This document shows positions 29,101 through 41,100 of a stretch of 64,000 bases of DNA, in pieces (the first letter of the stretch is position 1; each line of letters begins with the position of its first letter). The stretch is from contig NC_049990.1 of NCBI RefSeq assembly GCF_000003815.2, positions 18,873,994 to 18,937,993 on the forward strand, given 5' to 3'. Origin of the DNA: Branchiostoma floridae. Lineage: Eukaryota; Chordata; Leptocardii; Amphioxiformes; Branchiostomatidae. The notes beneath the pieces are model-generated. The model was not told the origin of the DNA and did not search any database. It saw only the letters and a program-made list of their open reading frames with translations. The translations under genes were made by a program, and so were the position numbers.

Positions 29101-32100
29101 TGCAATACTTCCTCAGCAGCGAAGCTTCGTTTTTCCACGCCGTGCATCCGTGGTATCCGTGGGCATGTGTGTTATTCAGTTGTTGCTACTTTGCTGTCAA
29201 TGCGTACTCACACGTTAGGTACCGGAGATGTCATTCGGAAAGAGCTATGATTCAAGTTGTCTCCTTCGGTATGACGTATCTGTGGACAGTTTCACCAGTG
29301 ATACACCGCATTTACTCTGATGTCTACAACGGAACAGCGGACGACGTCACATTGATGCATGTCAACCATATCCTCCTGGTCGCCATAGCAGGCTTCTTCC
29401 ACGGGTCAGGGGTGCCACAGAAGTTTTTCCCTGGAATGTGTGACGTCATTGGTCACGGCCATCAGATATTTCACGTAGCAAGTTCAACATCAATAACACT
29501 CCAGCTAAAAGCATCGTTCGCAGATCTGCAGAACCGCCGCCATCTTGATTTGGCTCGAATTCGTCCTACCGACATGTCAATCACAGCTTACCTTGTTGTG
29601 TTATTTACTTCATATGGTTACATCACTGTCATATTTGTGCGCAAAGCTTTGTCAAAGGCAAATTATAGTTAATATATATATATATTTATTTGTGGATTAC
29701 TATAGATTGGTATCTTGTTTGTCTTTTGGAGGGATGTTTTGTTGTTTTGTCTTATTGTCCACTAATGTAGTCAACGTCTGATTGTGGCAAAAAAAAAAAC
29801 GGCAAATGCGGTCAAATGAGATTTCAGTGCGCATTTATCTATTTGATTATCCTATCACAAAACTTTTAAGTATACCTATTTCCGATACCATTAAAGGCAT
29901 TTATATTTTACGGTGTACTTTTCCGTGGTTGCATATATGCAATTTTATTTTATTCCTACTAATTTTGTTATGCAATTGGATTTTATTATTTCATTAGTTG
30001 TTTAGTTAGTCCGTTTGTCTTTTTCTTAATCATTCATTTTTGTTTATTCTATGAACTTAATTGAAGTGTTATAATTTGGCAAAGGGAGGTCCCTATTCAA
30101 GCACGAGCGGCAGGCCTCTCTGGCACTTTTATATTACATCTAAATTTCTTCGTTATATATTTATTATGTCTTAAGTGCAGAAGATAAAACAGAAAAGTAA
30201 ACAAACATTAATAAGATACATATACTCAGTGTCAAAAATGATTAAACTTGCCTATAACAATCAGAACAAGGTTCTATGGACAGTATTTTTTTCAAACTTG
30301 TACCTAAATGAACGCTACTATCATCATTGGATATGCTAAAAATGTGATCCTTTGACGCTTTGATTGAAATCATTTAGATCATTTGGAAAAATGAAAAATA
30401 ATACTAGACCAAAGCAGCTGCCCTGGGTACACAGTACTTGGTTTCTCTGTTTACAAATACTGCTGGTTTCCTGTTTCCAATCTGACTAATATTCTGTGAA
30501 TAGCTGATGGTTTAATAGAAACCATAGTTTTGTAGTTTGGCTCAACAGATGCCATGGCTAATGATATCAAATGCTTCATCTAGCATATCGGCGCAAACCA
30601 TTCCTTTTGTCTACCTCCGCAAAATAGTTGTCTGACATTTGTCTGAGTGCAGTTCCTGTGGAGTGCGAGTTTTTGGAAAAGGTATAATAATCAACTAAAC
30701 CGGTTCATCAAGATTCCTCAAGTTATTTTGTCCACCCGGGTTTTGTAAAACGTTCATTGGTCGACCGATGATAATCATTGATCACACTGGCTATTCCGAG
30801 GAGTTACTACGACACAGCGCGTCTACACAACACGGTCACAGGTAAAGTAATATGTTTTAATCCTTCCTCTGCCTAACTATGTAACCAATACTAATGCGGT
30901 GTTAGGGAGAATTACAGGCATGGTCTTGTGCTTGTTTAAAAGCCGGGCGGGGGGGGGGGGGGGTCTCTTTCATGGGAAGCCATTAGGGCACTCATTAGTT
31001 TGTGATCATATCAAGTGATCTGTTTTGCCTTCACTACGATCCACACAAAAAGTACCAATACTTCTTAGTCCGATCCGATCCCCAAAACAAGAGACGTTCT
31101 GCCGAAGAGTGGGTAGAATGAAGTACAATGCGCGTTTATACATCAGGCACCAAACCAGGAGTTATTTAGGAATATTCCTTATTCGTAGGTTATCCTCTCC
31201 AAGGAAATTATCATTACGACGATTGATCGGGACTTTATTCTGCAATATGGAAGTTTGATAAAGTTGGTTAGAGTTTGGCTTGATTATTATTTTACTTGTT
31301 TGTCTGCTGCCTGAGGGGCGACCATGTTTGTATCGCAATCACTAAACTAGTTAGTCCACATTTTTGGTGACGCCCCAGTGACGAAGCCTGTCCGAGGCAA
31401 AATACTAGTATACAAACCAACCGATGCATTGCGAAAGAGTGTAGAGAAATGTTCTTTGTTGTATTAGAGTAGAGTATTATTGAAGCTCTGTTTCTGGCAA
31501 CCTTAGCAAAAACTAGTTTTGCTCGTATCATTATGCAAATCTATATCTGTTTTTTATCGTAGATATATCCTAAAAAAACAAATGACGGAAATCTAGTAGT
31601 GGGTTAACGTTTATTGTTGACTCTCGGTCGGACACAGCATTGCTACAATCGCATACAGATTGGGTAGATATATTCAAGCTATGCCTGTCATTTCTGATCC
31701 CCCACTACAATTATGCATCAGCTTGGAAATTTAGAATAACAATCATAATTTCCAATCAGGTTTGAAGTTTTCCAAACGACGCCTACCACTCTTACAACTA
31801 TGTCTGGCATGAAACGGTCGATGACAATTGATGAGGTGCCAGACGTCCACAAGGAGCCGTATGTTCTTACGGGATACAGGCACCCGCAGCAGTCATGGCG
31901 TTTTTACCTGATGAGTATCTTCTCCCAGCACAACGAAACCATGAACGTCTGGACTCATCTTATCCCATGTTTCTACGTGCTGTGGCTGCTAAAGACATAC
32001 TCTGGTAAGAACTATACAAAATATTTTACATTATTTTGCTGTGAATTTAGATCTATACTCTGCGATACTGAGAATCGGAAAGTAGTCACTATAAAACGTA

Positions 32101-35100
32101 GGGTACAGAAACGTGTATACAGCTTATTCTGTCATTATAAGCTAGTGGAAAGTCTATTCTTTATGTATTGAATGTTTGGAAACAAGCTTATAATGAACTT
32201 AATTGAGGTGAACACAATAGAAATGATCTTTATACTTTGGTGCATGGGGAAGACAATAAGGGTCCAGCAAAACGTGGCCACATTGTTCATGAGGATGTCT
32301 TTATTTGGAGTGGCTAGTCCACATTTGACTGTACTTTAAAACAGTATACGTATACCGTTCCAGAAATAAACAGGGGATATTGTGTGCAATTTGTGTTTAC
32401 GTGGGCAATGATACACACAATACCGTTTTTTGTTGTTATGTTTCAGACGAGGTAAGCTTCGCAAGTGACGTATCTTCAACGCTTCTGCTTCTCTTCGGCA
32501 CCAGCGTCTTCACTTCACAGTTCCTGAGCGCATGCGCCCATCTCCTACACTCTCGCTCTGTAGCTGCGTATTACGTCACCTTTATCTTTGACTATCTAGG
32601 AATCGCCTACCACTCATACACCAGCGGGACCGTGCAATACTTCCTCAGCAGCGAAGTTTCGTTTTTCCACGCCGTGCATCCGTGGTATCCGTGGGCATGT
32701 GTGTTATTCAGTTGTTGCTACTTTGCTGTCAATGCGTACTCACACGTTAGGTACCGGAGATGCCATTCGGAAAGAGCTATGATTCAAGTTGTCTCCTTCG
32801 GTATGACGTATCTGTGGACAGTTTCACCAGTGATACACCGCATTTACTCTGATGTCTACAACGGAACAGCGGATGACGTCACATGGATGCATGTCAACCA
32901 TATCCTCCTGGTCGCCATAGCAGGCTTCTTCCACGGGTCAGGGGTGCCACAGAAGTTTTTCCCTGGAATGTGTGACGTCATTGGTCACGGCCATCAGATA
33001 TTTCACGTAGCAAGTTCAACATCAATAACACTCCAGCTAAAAGCATCGTTCGCAGATCTGCAGAACCGCCGCCATCTTGATTTGGCTCGAATTCGTCCTA
33101 CCGACATGTCAATCACAGCTTACCTTGTTGTGTTATTTACTTCATATGGTTACATCACTGTCATATTTGTGCGCAAAGCTTTGTCAAAGGCAAATTATAG
33201 TTAATATATGTATATATTTTCATTTGTGGATTAATATAGATTGGCATCTTGTTTGTCTTTTGGGGGGGGGGGTGTTTTGTTGTTTTGTCTTATTGTCCAT
33301 TAATGTAGTCAACGTCTGATTGTGGCAAAAAAACAACAACGGCAAATGCGGTCAAATGAGATTTCAGTGCGCATTCATCTATTTGATTATCCTAACACAA
33401 AATTTTTAAGTATACCTATTTGCGATACCATTAAAGGCATTTATATTTTACGGCGTACTTTTCCGTGGTTGCATATATGCAATTTTATTTTATTCCTACT
33501 AATTTTGTTATGCAATTGGATTTTATTATTTCATTAGTTGTTTAGTTAGTCCGTTTGTCTTTTTCTTAATCATTCATTTTTGTTTATTCTATGAACTTAA
33601 TTGAAGTGTTATAATTTGGCAAAGGGAGGTCCCTATTCAAGCACGACCGGCAGGCCTCTCTGGCACTTTTATATTACATCTAAATTTCTTCGTTATATAT
33701 TTATTATGTCTTAAGTGCAGAAGATAAAACAGAAAAGTAAACAAACATTAATAAGATACACATACTCAGTGTCAAAAATGATTAAACTTGCCTATAACAA
33801 TCAGAACAAGGTTCTATGTACAGCATTTTTTTAAAACTTGTACCTAAATGAACGCTACTATCATCATTGGATATGCTAAAATGTGATCCTTTGACGCTTT
33901 GATTGAAATCATTTAGATCATTTGGAAAAATGAAAAATAATACTAAACCAAAACAGCTGCCCTGGGCACACAGCACTTGGTTTCTCTGTTTACAAATACT
34001 GCTTGTTTCCTGTTTCCAATCTGACTAATATTCTGTGAATAGCTGATGGTTTGATAGAAACCATAGTTTTGTAGTTTGGCTCAACAGATGCCATGGCTAA
34101 TGATATCAAATGCTTCATCTAGCATATTGGCGCAAACCATTCCTTTTGTCTACCTCCGCAAAATAGTTGTCTGACATTTGTCTGAGTGCAGTTCCTGTGG
34201 AGTGTGATTTTTTGGAAAAGGTATAATAATCAACTAAACCGGTTCATCAAGATTCCTCAAGTCATTTTGTCCACCCGGGTTTTATAGAACGTTCATTGGT
34301 CTACCGATGATGAGTATTGATCAGTCCGGCTATTCCAAGGGATTACGACGAAGAACCTCTACACAACTCAGGCACAGGTAAGGTAATATGTTTTTAATCC
34401 TAAATCGTCCTAACCATGTAGCCAACAATGTAGCGGGGAGAATATTAATGATTCTTTTAAGCTTTTTAAAAGCTCCCGTCTGTTTCATGGGAAGCCATTA
34501 GGGCCCTCATTAGTTTGTGATCATAACAAGTGATCTGTTTTGACTTCGGCTAAAAAAAGTACCCAATGCCACTGACATTATTATAAGTATCCCCTATTGA
34601 GTCGGTGTTCTGTTGAAGAGTGGGTAGACTAAGAGTGAGGTACAGTGTGCTTTTATTATACAGCTGGTCCCAAACCAGGAATTATTTCGGAATATTCCTT
34701 ATTTGTAGTTTATCCTTTCCAAGGAAAGTACTATTCGCTAAACCGTAAGGGTGGGTTAAGGACTGAGCTTTCTTGTGCTTGGAATAATGTATTGAAGTAA
34801 TTGATGGTTTTATATATGCACATAATTAACGTTATATATTTCATATTTTTTTTATTGTATAATTCCTTGTAAGTTACTTTTGTATTATAGAACCTTTGTC
34901 AGTTACCTTTTTGTTTATTTAGAACATTATTTAGAACACCTCAATAGTTACCTGTGTTGTTTATTTCAGAACACCATAGCCGTTACCTGTTTTGTTTATT
35001 TAGAACATAAGAATTATTCCTTGTTCCGAAAAAAAATTGTACAACTTCATTTTCTGATGAAGAACGGTGGACACCGTTCGAAACGTCTATCAAAATTCAA

Positions 35101-38100
35101 CAATTATCCAGAAGTATAGATTGACTCTTCTTCAATTTTTATATTAAAAGTCGACTGATCGGGACTACTTTCTACAATATGGAAGTTTGATGAAGGAGGT
35201 TATATCGACTTTAGATCATTATTCTTCATATTTGTCTGCTCCGAGGTGACATGAGAGCGACTATATTTGCATCACAATCACCAAACTGGTTAATCCACAT
35301 TTTTGGCGATGCCTCAGGGACGGGGCCTGTCAGAGGCAAAATATTCTAACAAAGCAACCGATGCATTTCCAAAGAGAGTAGAAAAGGGCTTATTTTTGAG
35401 AGGAGTCACAATATTAGAGCAGACTAAGCAGAGTATTCTTGAAGTTTTTTGTTTCTTGCAAGCTCTTTGATAATGACTAGTTAGCAAAGACCAAATTTGC
35501 TCATATCTACTTTGATGTTGTAGATGTATCCTTTAATCGTGCTTACAGGATACATCTTTATAGAAGGTTTACAGAATACAGAATAGATAAACATATGTAC
35601 TTGAAGTAAACCTGCCCTTTCTGATCCTCACATTTCAATTATGTATCAGTTTGAAAATTTACAATGACAATTTTTAACAGGCTTGAAGCTTGCCAAGCGA
35701 CGCTTACCACTCCAACAACTATGCCGGACATGAAAAGGTCACTGACAATTGATGAGGTGCCAGACGTGCACAAGGAACCGTATGTTCTTACGGGATACAG
35801 GCCCCCGCAGCAGCCATGGCGTTTTTACCTGATGAGTATCTTCTCCAAAAACAACGAAACCATGAACGTCTGGACTCACCTTATCCCATGTTTCTACGTA
35901 CTGTGGTTGCTGAAGACATACTCTGGTGAGAACTATACAAAATATCTTACATTATTTGCCATGTGTTTAAAAGATCTATACTTTGGAATACTGAAAATCG
36001 GACAATAGTTTCTATCAAATGAACTACAGCTTGACCTGTCATTATTAGCTACCAAAAAGTCACCTGGCTATTCTTTATGCAGCGAAGGTATTGAAAACAA
36101 GCTTAGTTTAAAGTGAAATTGAGGACCTAATGAACATCATCATAGTATATAGGGAAAAACAATAGAAATGGTATTTATATTTTTGTCGACGGGAGAGTGT
36201 CCGGTAAAATGTTGCTATATTGTTCATGAGGAGGTCTTTATTTGGTGAGGCTGCTAGTCCACATTTAACCTTACTTTAAACACGGCACGCACCATTCCAG
36301 AAATACACAGGGCTAGGGGACATTGTCCTACAATGTTTGTTTACGTGGACAATGATACATATAAGACCGCTTGTTGTTGTTTTATGTTTCAGACGAGGCA
36401 GGCTTCACAACAAGTGACCCATCTTCAATGCTTCTGCTTCTCTTTGGAACAAGCAACTTCGCCTTCCATCTCTTTAGCGCATTTGCCCATCTTCTACACT
36501 CTCGCTCTGTAGCTGTATATTACGTCATCTTCATCTTCGACTATCTGGGAATCGCCTTCCACGCTTTCACCAGCGGGACCGTGCAATACTTCCTCAGCAG
36601 CGAGACTTCGTTCTTCCACGCCGTGCATCCGTGGTATCCATGGGCATGTGTTCTATTCACTTGTTGCTACTTTGCAGCCAATGTGTACTCGCACGTAAGT
36701 TACAGGAGATGTCATTCGGAAAGGGCCCTTACGCAAGTAGTGTCTTTCAGTACGACGTATCTGTGGATCACTTTACCAGTAATACACCGCATTTACTCTG
36801 ATGTCCACAACGGAAACGTGGATGAAGTCACATGGATGCATGTCAATCATATCCTGCTGATGATCATAGCAGGCTTTTTCTTTGGGTCAGAAATGCCACA
36901 GAGGTTGTTCCCTGGAGGATGTGACGTCATTGGTCACGGCCATCAGATATTCCACGTGATGATCACGGCATCGGTCATGGTTCAACTAGAAGCATCGTTC
37001 GCAGATTTGCAGAACCGCCGCCATCTTGATTTGGTTCGAATTCGTCCTACCGACATGTCAATCACAGCTTACCTTGTTGTGTTGCTTACTTCATATGGTT
37101 ACATCACTGCCATATTTGTGCGCAAAGCTTTGTCAAAGGCAAATCATATTTAGTATGATTATTTTTTTTCGTTTCTCGATTAATTGAGATGGGCATTGAG
37201 GTAATATTTTGTTTTTCGTTTTGCTTGATTGCACACTAATGTAGTCCACTTCTGAATGTGGCCCAAAATGGCAAATGCTGTCAATATAGCTGTAGGTTTC
37301 AGTGGGTATCTATCTACGTAGTTATCATACCACAAAATTACGAACGGAATAGAAGATAAGCTATCTTTTGCCTCCTGATTTGTTTTCTTTCCTTGTTTTA
37401 TTTCTTTTTCATGTTTACCTATTTCTGTCAACATTCAAAGAATTCATATAATGCACTTATGCATAGTAACTTTGGATTTAAGCAATTTGATATTCTTTCA
37501 TTGTTGTTACATTTGTTATGTAATTTGATTGCATTATTCATTAGTTGTTTAGTTATAGTCCGTTTATCTTCTTTATTCTATCATTCATTCATAATTTCTT
37601 TTGTTTAATTGATTTGATTGAATTGTCATAGAAAGTCGTAGAAAAGAATTTTACAAAAAGTTTTTGGTGTGTTCCCATCATTGTTTACGTTTTACAAATG
37701 TTAAGTACAAGTTGATTTGTTGTCACCCACTTCTTGAGGGTGTTATGCCATCTTCGTACATAATTATCATACCATTCTTTGTCATTGTGGTGGGCAGATC
37801 ATTTGCAAAAATGGAAAATAATAGTGGGCCAAGGCAGCTGTGTTGGGGTACACCGCATTTGGTTTCTCTGTAAGAAGAAAAATTACCATTCCAAATACTG
37901 CTTGTTTCCTGTTTTCAAGCTAGCTACATGTACTTTTCACTTAAAAACTGATGGTTAGAAACCATTATCTTTGTAGGTTGGTTCAACAGATGTCATGGTT
38001 AATGATATCAAATGCTTCACTAATTATAAGATCTACATGTAGCATAACGTAACGGCGCCAATCAGATTCCCTTGTCTTTCTCCCCCGGCCGCTGTCTGAC

Positions 38101-41100
38101 ATTTGTTCGAGTGCGCTCGCTGAGGAGTGTGATTTTTGGGGAAGGTAACAAGTAACTTAACCGGTTCAGCAAAATGCCTCAAGTCATTTTGTCACCTGCC
38201 TGCCCTACTTTTAACGAACGTTCATAGGTCAACCCATGATTAGCATTGGCCACTCTAGCTATTCCAAGGGGTTACTGCGCACGTCTACACAACTCGGACA
38301 CAGGTATTAAAGGTAGTATGTTTTCAATCCTTTCCCTGCCTAATCATACAATAAATACAAATGAGGTGCCAAATGGCTACTTTGCTGGCCGCAGGGGGAA
38401 TTTTAGGCATACTCTTATGCTTGTTTTTAGGCCCCGCCCGAATCATCTGAAGCCATTAGGGCACTCCTTAGTTTGTGATCATATCAACTGATCTGTTTTT
38501 CCTTGATTACGGTTCACAAAAAAGTACTCATACTACTGAATCCAATCGGACCCCCAAACAAGAGGTTTACAACGGTGTTCTTTTGAAGAATGGGTAGAGT
38601 AAGGTTCAGTGTGCTTTTACCAAACCAGTAGTACCAAACCGGAATATTCCTTATTCGTAGGTTACCCTCTCCAAGGAAATTATTATAAAGTCGACTGATC
38701 GGGACCTCATTCTCCAATACGTAAGTTTGATAAAGGAGGTTAGAGTTTAGTTTGATCATTATTCTACATGTTTGCCTGCTGCCTGAGGGGCGACCATGTT
38801 TGCATCGCAATGACTAAACTGGTTAGTCCAGATTTTTGGTGACGCCCCAGGGACGGAGCCCGTCCGAGGCAAATACACAAACCAATTTATTACCAACCAA
38901 CCGATGCATTTCCAAAGAGTGTAGAGAAAGGCTTAATTTTGGGAAACAATATTAGAGCAGAGTATCACCGAAGCATGTTTCTTGAAACCTGAGCAAATAC
39001 CAGCTTTCCTCATATTATTATCAAAGAGTTTATCAATTTTGTACATCAAACATGGTAGAAGACGTGCACTTCATTGTTGATTGTGCTTTGTATGTCAATG
39101 ATAGAAAGACTCTGTTTAGTTACTTAGGAAGTAGATTCCCTCACTTTAGACACATGAGTAGCACTGACAATTTTATATTCCTCATGCATTTAACAAACAG
39201 ACCATAGCTAAACCCATATAGTCCTGCATTTTCACGATCACCAAGAAGCGAGAAGAAGCCGAACTTCTGTGTTAGACTAGATCTGTGATACTATTATGTA
39301 TACACATATATGTTTTGTCTTGTTGTGACCTGTACTTAGCTCGGTTGGGCAAAAATGTACAATAAAGGTCTTCGAATCATAATACAAATCTCTATCTGTT
39401 TTCTTCTCGTAGATGTATCCTACGAAAGTAGCCAAAGGTTAACGTTTATAGTTGACTATAGGTTGGACACCGCATTGCTATAATCGCATACAGATTGGAT
39501 AAATATACTTAAAAAATGTTTGCCATTTCTGACACCCCCCCCCCACCACTACAATGATGTATCAGTTTGGAAATTTAAAATAACAATCTTGATTTCCTGT
39601 CAGGCTTGAAGTTTTCCAAGCGACGCTTACCACTCTTACAACTATGCCGGACATGAAACGGTCGCTGACAATTGACGAAGTGCCAGACGTGCACAAGGAG
39701 CAAATCTATATCTGTTTTATTGTCGTAGAATGTATCCTACAAAAGCTACCAAATGACGGAATAGTAGATTAACGTTAATCGTTGACTCTAGGTCGGACAC
39801 GGCATTGCTTTCATCGCATACAGATTGGGTAGATATACATTTTGTATTTAAAATATGCTTGCGGCTTCTGATCCCCCCACAACAAAGATGTATCAGTTTG
39901 GAAATTTAAATGACAGTCTCCTAACTACAATATATTTCCTAACAGGCTTGCAGTTTTCCAAGCGACGCTTACAACTCTTACTACTATGCCGTATATGAAA
40001 CGGTCGCTGACAATTGATGAAGTGCCAGACGTGCACAAGGAGCCGTATGTTCTTACGGGGTACAGGCCCCCACAGCAGCCATGGCGTTTTTACCTGATGA
40101 GTACCTTCTCCCAGCACAACGAAACCATGAACGTCTGGACTCACCTTATCCCATCTTTCTACGTACTGTGGCTGCTGAAGATATACTCTGGTGAGAACTA
40201 TACACAATATTTTATATCATTTAGGATTTAGAAGGTTTAATACTTCGGGAAACCGAGAATCAGGAAGTAATCACTGTCAAATGTAGGGAAATTACAAGTT
40301 AACCCTGTCATTACAAGCTACTGGGAAGTTCCCTGGCTATTTTGTATGCTTTGACGGTATTGTGAAGGGACTTCAAGAAATATAATCACAGTAAACAGGT
40401 GAACACAATAGAAATATTAATACTTTGGTCAATAGGAAAGATAAGTAGTATCCAGCAAAATTTTGCCACATTTTTCATGAGGTGGTGGCTGTTAGTCCAC
40501 ATTTGACTGTACTTTTAAAAAATATTACGTATACCATTATAGAAATACACAAGGGACAAGGTGTGTTAACGTGGGCAATGATGCATGTAAGACCGGTTGT
40601 TGTTGCTCTTATTTTTCAGAAGACGTAAGCTTCGCAAGTGACGCTTCCTCAATGCTTCTGCTTCTTTTCGGAACCAGTGCCTTCACTTCACAGTTCCTGA
40701 GCGCATGCGCCCATCTCCTACACTCTCGCTCTGTAGCTGCGTATTACGTCACCTTCATTTTTGACTTTCTGGGAATCGCCTTCCACGTTTTCACCAGCGG
40801 GACCGTGCAGTACTTCCTCAGTAGCGAGGCTTCGTTCTTCCACGCCGTGTATCCGTGGTTTCCGTGGGCATGTGTTATATTCAGTTGTTGCTACTTTGCG
40901 GCCACTGCGTACTCGCACGTTAGGTACACGAGATGTCATTCAGAAAGAGTCATGACGCAAGTAGTGTCCTTCAGTATCATATATCTGTGGGTCACTTCAC
41001 CAGTGATACACCGCATTTACTCGGACATCTACAACGGAACCGTGGATGACGTCACGTGGATGCATGTAAATCATATCTTGTTGATCGCCATAGCAGGCTT

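Noticed and set aside
29056-29250. Plus-strand ORF within PAQR exon 2 in another frame
   Set aside because: A shadow frame of the receptor coding sequence, repeated at the same place in copy 4.
35664-35720. Upstream extension of PAQR copy 3 by 19 codons (MTIFNRLEACQ start)
   Set aside because: The extension crosses the conserved splice acceptor at 35680 and is absent from the other copies.
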